This document shows, piece after piece, positions 5,506-6,846 of a stretch of DNA of 6,846 nt. The stretch lies in NCBI GenBank assembly GCA_023394015.1, contig JAEXBL010000465.1:1-6846 (forward strand), in the 5' to 3' direction. Origin of the DNA: Pseudomonadota bacterium. GTDB lineage: Bacteria; Pseudomonadota; Gammaproteobacteria; Burkholderiales; Burkholderiaceae_C. The position numbers and the translations under genes were made by a program. The notes under the pieces were generated by a model that was given only the letters and a program-made list of their open reading frames with translations, was not told where the DNA came from and did no database searches. Each line of letters begins with the position of its first letter. Position 1 is the first letter of the stretch.

Positions 5506-6846
5506 CTACCCGGCGCGCGCCAAGTTCAGCGCCAGCAGGCGGCGCAAGATCTCGTCGTCGGGCATGTCGGGGGTGTAATCGGCCCAGCCGTAGGCGGCGG
5601 CGACGGCCTGGTCGAGCGCTTCGTGCGCCTGCGCCAGCCACGCGGGGCGCTGGTTGTAGAGGTTGGTCAGGGTGCGTTTTTGCAGCGCCTTGGCGTCGGC
5701 CTCCGACAAGCCGGGGCGTGGCTCGATGCGGTCGGGGTACGGCGATTCGTCCAGGCCCAGCGGCACCACCTCGGGCACCCTCACCGTCCACTCGGGCGGG
5801 TTGAGCCAGTTCTGTCGCAGCGTATCCAGCCGGTGCGCAGCCTCGGCGATGGCGATGGCGTGCGCCCGGGTTGCTACGGCTTCGGCAGCTGCTGGCGCAG
5901 GATCGGCGGGCGCTGGCGGCCGACTTGCCTTGGAGTCCGTCGCGCCCGCAGCGGCCAGCCCGGCCGGAATGCGGGCGCCGCTGGGTAGAGTTTCGGTCTG
6001 CTGGTGGGCGGTGTCGGCGGGGGTCAGGCCGGCGGGGAAGGGGAACGCCTCAAAGCATGCCTTGCTGCTGTAAACCGGATCGTTTCCGACGCCCAGCCGT
6101 CCTCCAACCGAGGTCGCCCAAAGGACATGCATCCGCGACGACAGGAGACCAAAAGACACATCGTCTGCGCGGGGAAAGACAATGAGCTTGTGCTCGGGGG
6201 CCACGCTGACCGGAAAGAACACGAACACCCGGTGCTTCGCCGTTTCCACCGTGGCGATGTAACGCGGTAGCGCCTCCAGTTGCCCACGCAAGCCCGGGCG
6301 CGCTTCGCCAAAGCGCCACCACCACCGCGCGCGCGCCGCGCGCTTGTTGCTGGCTCGCACCGGCGCCACGTGCGCACGCACATGCGCGAACGGCGCCTCG
6401 TACAAGGCCGCGTCCTGTTCGGCCATGCCCGCACCCAGGTCCACCACCCAATCGCCGGTCCAGCGGTTGGTCACATCGCGGCCGTTGTAGATGGGCTTGA
6501 GCACATCGCTGTTGGGCCGCCCGTTGACGTTGGGCTGGCGCAGCCAGTCGGCTGCGGTGTCGCTGGGCACCTTGAACGGCCCGGCCAGGCAAAAGCCGAA
6601 GTAGGAGGCACTGGCGTTCTCGGGCAGCGGCTGTGCACGGGTCAGGTCGACCGCCTCCGCCGCCCCCAACGGTTGCGCTTTCAGGTCGGTGAAGATTTGC
6701 GCCACGTCTTCGCCGTCGAGCCGCGCCGGTTGCGCCGATTCGCCAAAGCACACCAGTGACACGCGCACGGCAGCGCCTTCGTTCACCCAGGGTTCGTCGG
6801 CCCAGGCTTCGTAAATGCGCGTGGTTTGCGCGATGCGCTCCAGCAC
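5506..6846 (-). CDS. MmeI-like DNA methyltransferase / type IIL restriction-modification enzyme, C-terminal part
   Basis: 446 codons are visible, from the right edge to TAG 5508-5506; the first visible codon (GTG) is internal. The segment matches the target-recognition and C-terminal domains of MmeI-family class I SAM-dependent DNA methyltransferases. It has ARLDGEDVAQIFTDL (41-55), ENASASYFGFCLAGPF (76-91), WLRQPNVNGRPNSDVLKP (101-118), NGRDVTNR (121-128), the AKHRVFVF strand (203-210), SFGLLSSRMHVLW (231-243), GNDPVYSSKACFEAFPFP (254-271) and the closing LTNLYNQRPAWLAQAHEALD (393-412) with AVAAAYGW and EILRRLLALN. The catalytic NPPY motif and any N-terminal nuclease lie outside the window, so restriction enzyme, solitary methyltransferase or DISARM/BREX-type modification subunit cannot be separated. 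Residues about 276-326 form an Ala/Pro/Thr-rich insert that looks non-native. Confidence 0.85.
   Translation of the reverse strand: MLERIAQTTRIYEAWADEPWVNEGAAVRVSLVCFGESAQPARLDGEDVAQIFTDLKAQPLGAAEAVDLTRAQPLPENASASYFGFCLAGPFKVPSDTAADWLRQPNVNGRPNSDVLKPIYNGRDVTNRWTGDWVVDLGAGMAEQDAALYEAPFAHVRAHVAPVRASNKRAARARWWWRFGEARPGLRGQLEALPRYIATVETAKHRVFVFFPVSVAPEHKLIVFPRADDVSFGLLSSRMHVLWATSVGGRLGVGNDPVYSSKACFEAFPFPAGLTPADTAHQQTETLPSGARIPAGLAAAGATDSKASRPPAPADPAPAAAEAVATRAHAIAIAEAAHRLDTLRQNWLNPPEWTVRVPEVVPLGLDESPYPDRIEPRPGLSEADAKALQKRTLTNLYNQRPAWLAQAHEALDQAVAAAYGWADYTPDMPDDEILRRLLALNLARAG
5871..5938. repeat. Comamonadaceae-type palindromic repeat, in frame in the MmeI-like gene (tentative)
   Basis: The plus strand begins TTGCTA, then AGCTGCTGGCGC (5888-5899), GGCGCTGGCGGCC (5909-5921) and GACTTGCCTTGGAGTC (5922-5937). 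The order and spacing recall a dispersed repeat that I remember from Acidovorax and relatives, approximately TTGCTA..AGCTGCTAGCGCTTG..AAGCGCTAGAGGCC..TTTGACTT. Here it appears GC-drifted and carries no stop in the gene's frame, encoding a linker that runs DSKASRPPAPADPAPAAAEA. The surrounding Ala/Pro-rich linker separates two conserved blocks. The match is from memory, not from alignment. Confidence 0.4.

Noticed and set aside
5483..5791. N-terminal extension of the 88-residue gene up to 5791
   Set aside because: The extension overlaps the conserved C-terminus of the MmeI-like gene and translates as Arg/Gly/Ala-rich shadow sequence.
4536..5988. Long plus-strand open frames opposite the methyltransferase and the MmeI-like gene
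   Set aside because: Arg/Ser/Ala-rich translations without recognisable motifs; the minus-strand frames carry conserved blocks.
1..6846. CRISPR array, tRNA/rRNA, insertion sequence or attachment site
   Set aside because: No regularly spaced direct repeats, no cloverleaf or rRNA motifs, and no transposase or integrase coding sequence were seen on either strand.

Overview
The window is GC-rich, about 88% of it lies in coding sequence, and it has the look of a Burkholderiales chromosome, most likely Comamonadaceae (Acidovorax/Comamonas-like). The reasons are strongly GC-biased third codon positions with long antisense shadow frames, a class I-type PHA synthase, an 'ACAGGAGACAAGC-ATG' start region typical of the group, and a short sequence inside the rightmost gene that resembles a dispersed palindromic repeat I know from that family. 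The organism is inferred from style and gene content, not from a marker gene.

Layout, left to right. (1) The 3' end of a CHAD-domain gene (+), cut by the left edge. (2) A 153-bp convergent gap (287-439) with nested inverted repeats. (3) A PaaK/coenzyme-F390-synthetase-like AMP-forming ligase (-), preceded by a 21-codon leader ORF with a strong Shine-Dalgarno sequence whose stop overlaps the ligase start (ATGA). (4) A 289-bp divergent intergenic region (1903-2191) with four dyad symmetries. (5) A PHA synthase, phaC (+), with its Cys-Asp-His triad visible. (6) A small DUF3147-like membrane protein (+). (7) Convergent to it, a class I SAM-dependent O-methyltransferase-like protein (-) with an apparent Tat-type signal peptide. 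(8) An 88-residue protein of unknown function (-). (9) The C-terminal 446 residues of an MmeI-like DNA methyltransferase or restriction-modification enzyme (-), cut by the right edge. No gap longer than 300 bases lacks a gene. I see no tRNA, rRNA, CRISPR array, transposase or integrase.

How the genes may work together. phaC is the storage-polymer gene, here without adjacent phaA/phaB. A CHAD-domain protein (a domain known to associate with polyphosphate granules) and an acyl/aryl-CoA-type ligase sit on its left, so the left two thirds may be a carbon/phosphate-storage neighbourhood; this is inferred from proximity only. The right third looks like a separate unit: the MmeI-like enzyme is followed at 23 bp by the 88-residue gene, then the methyltransferase, all on the minus strand. 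This may be the downstream end of a DNA-modification/defence locus. The least explained features are the coupled leader ORF, the dyad cluster before phaC, the nested inverted repeat at 288-404, the repeat-like insert in the MmeI-like gene, and a methyltransferase that seems to carry an export signal.
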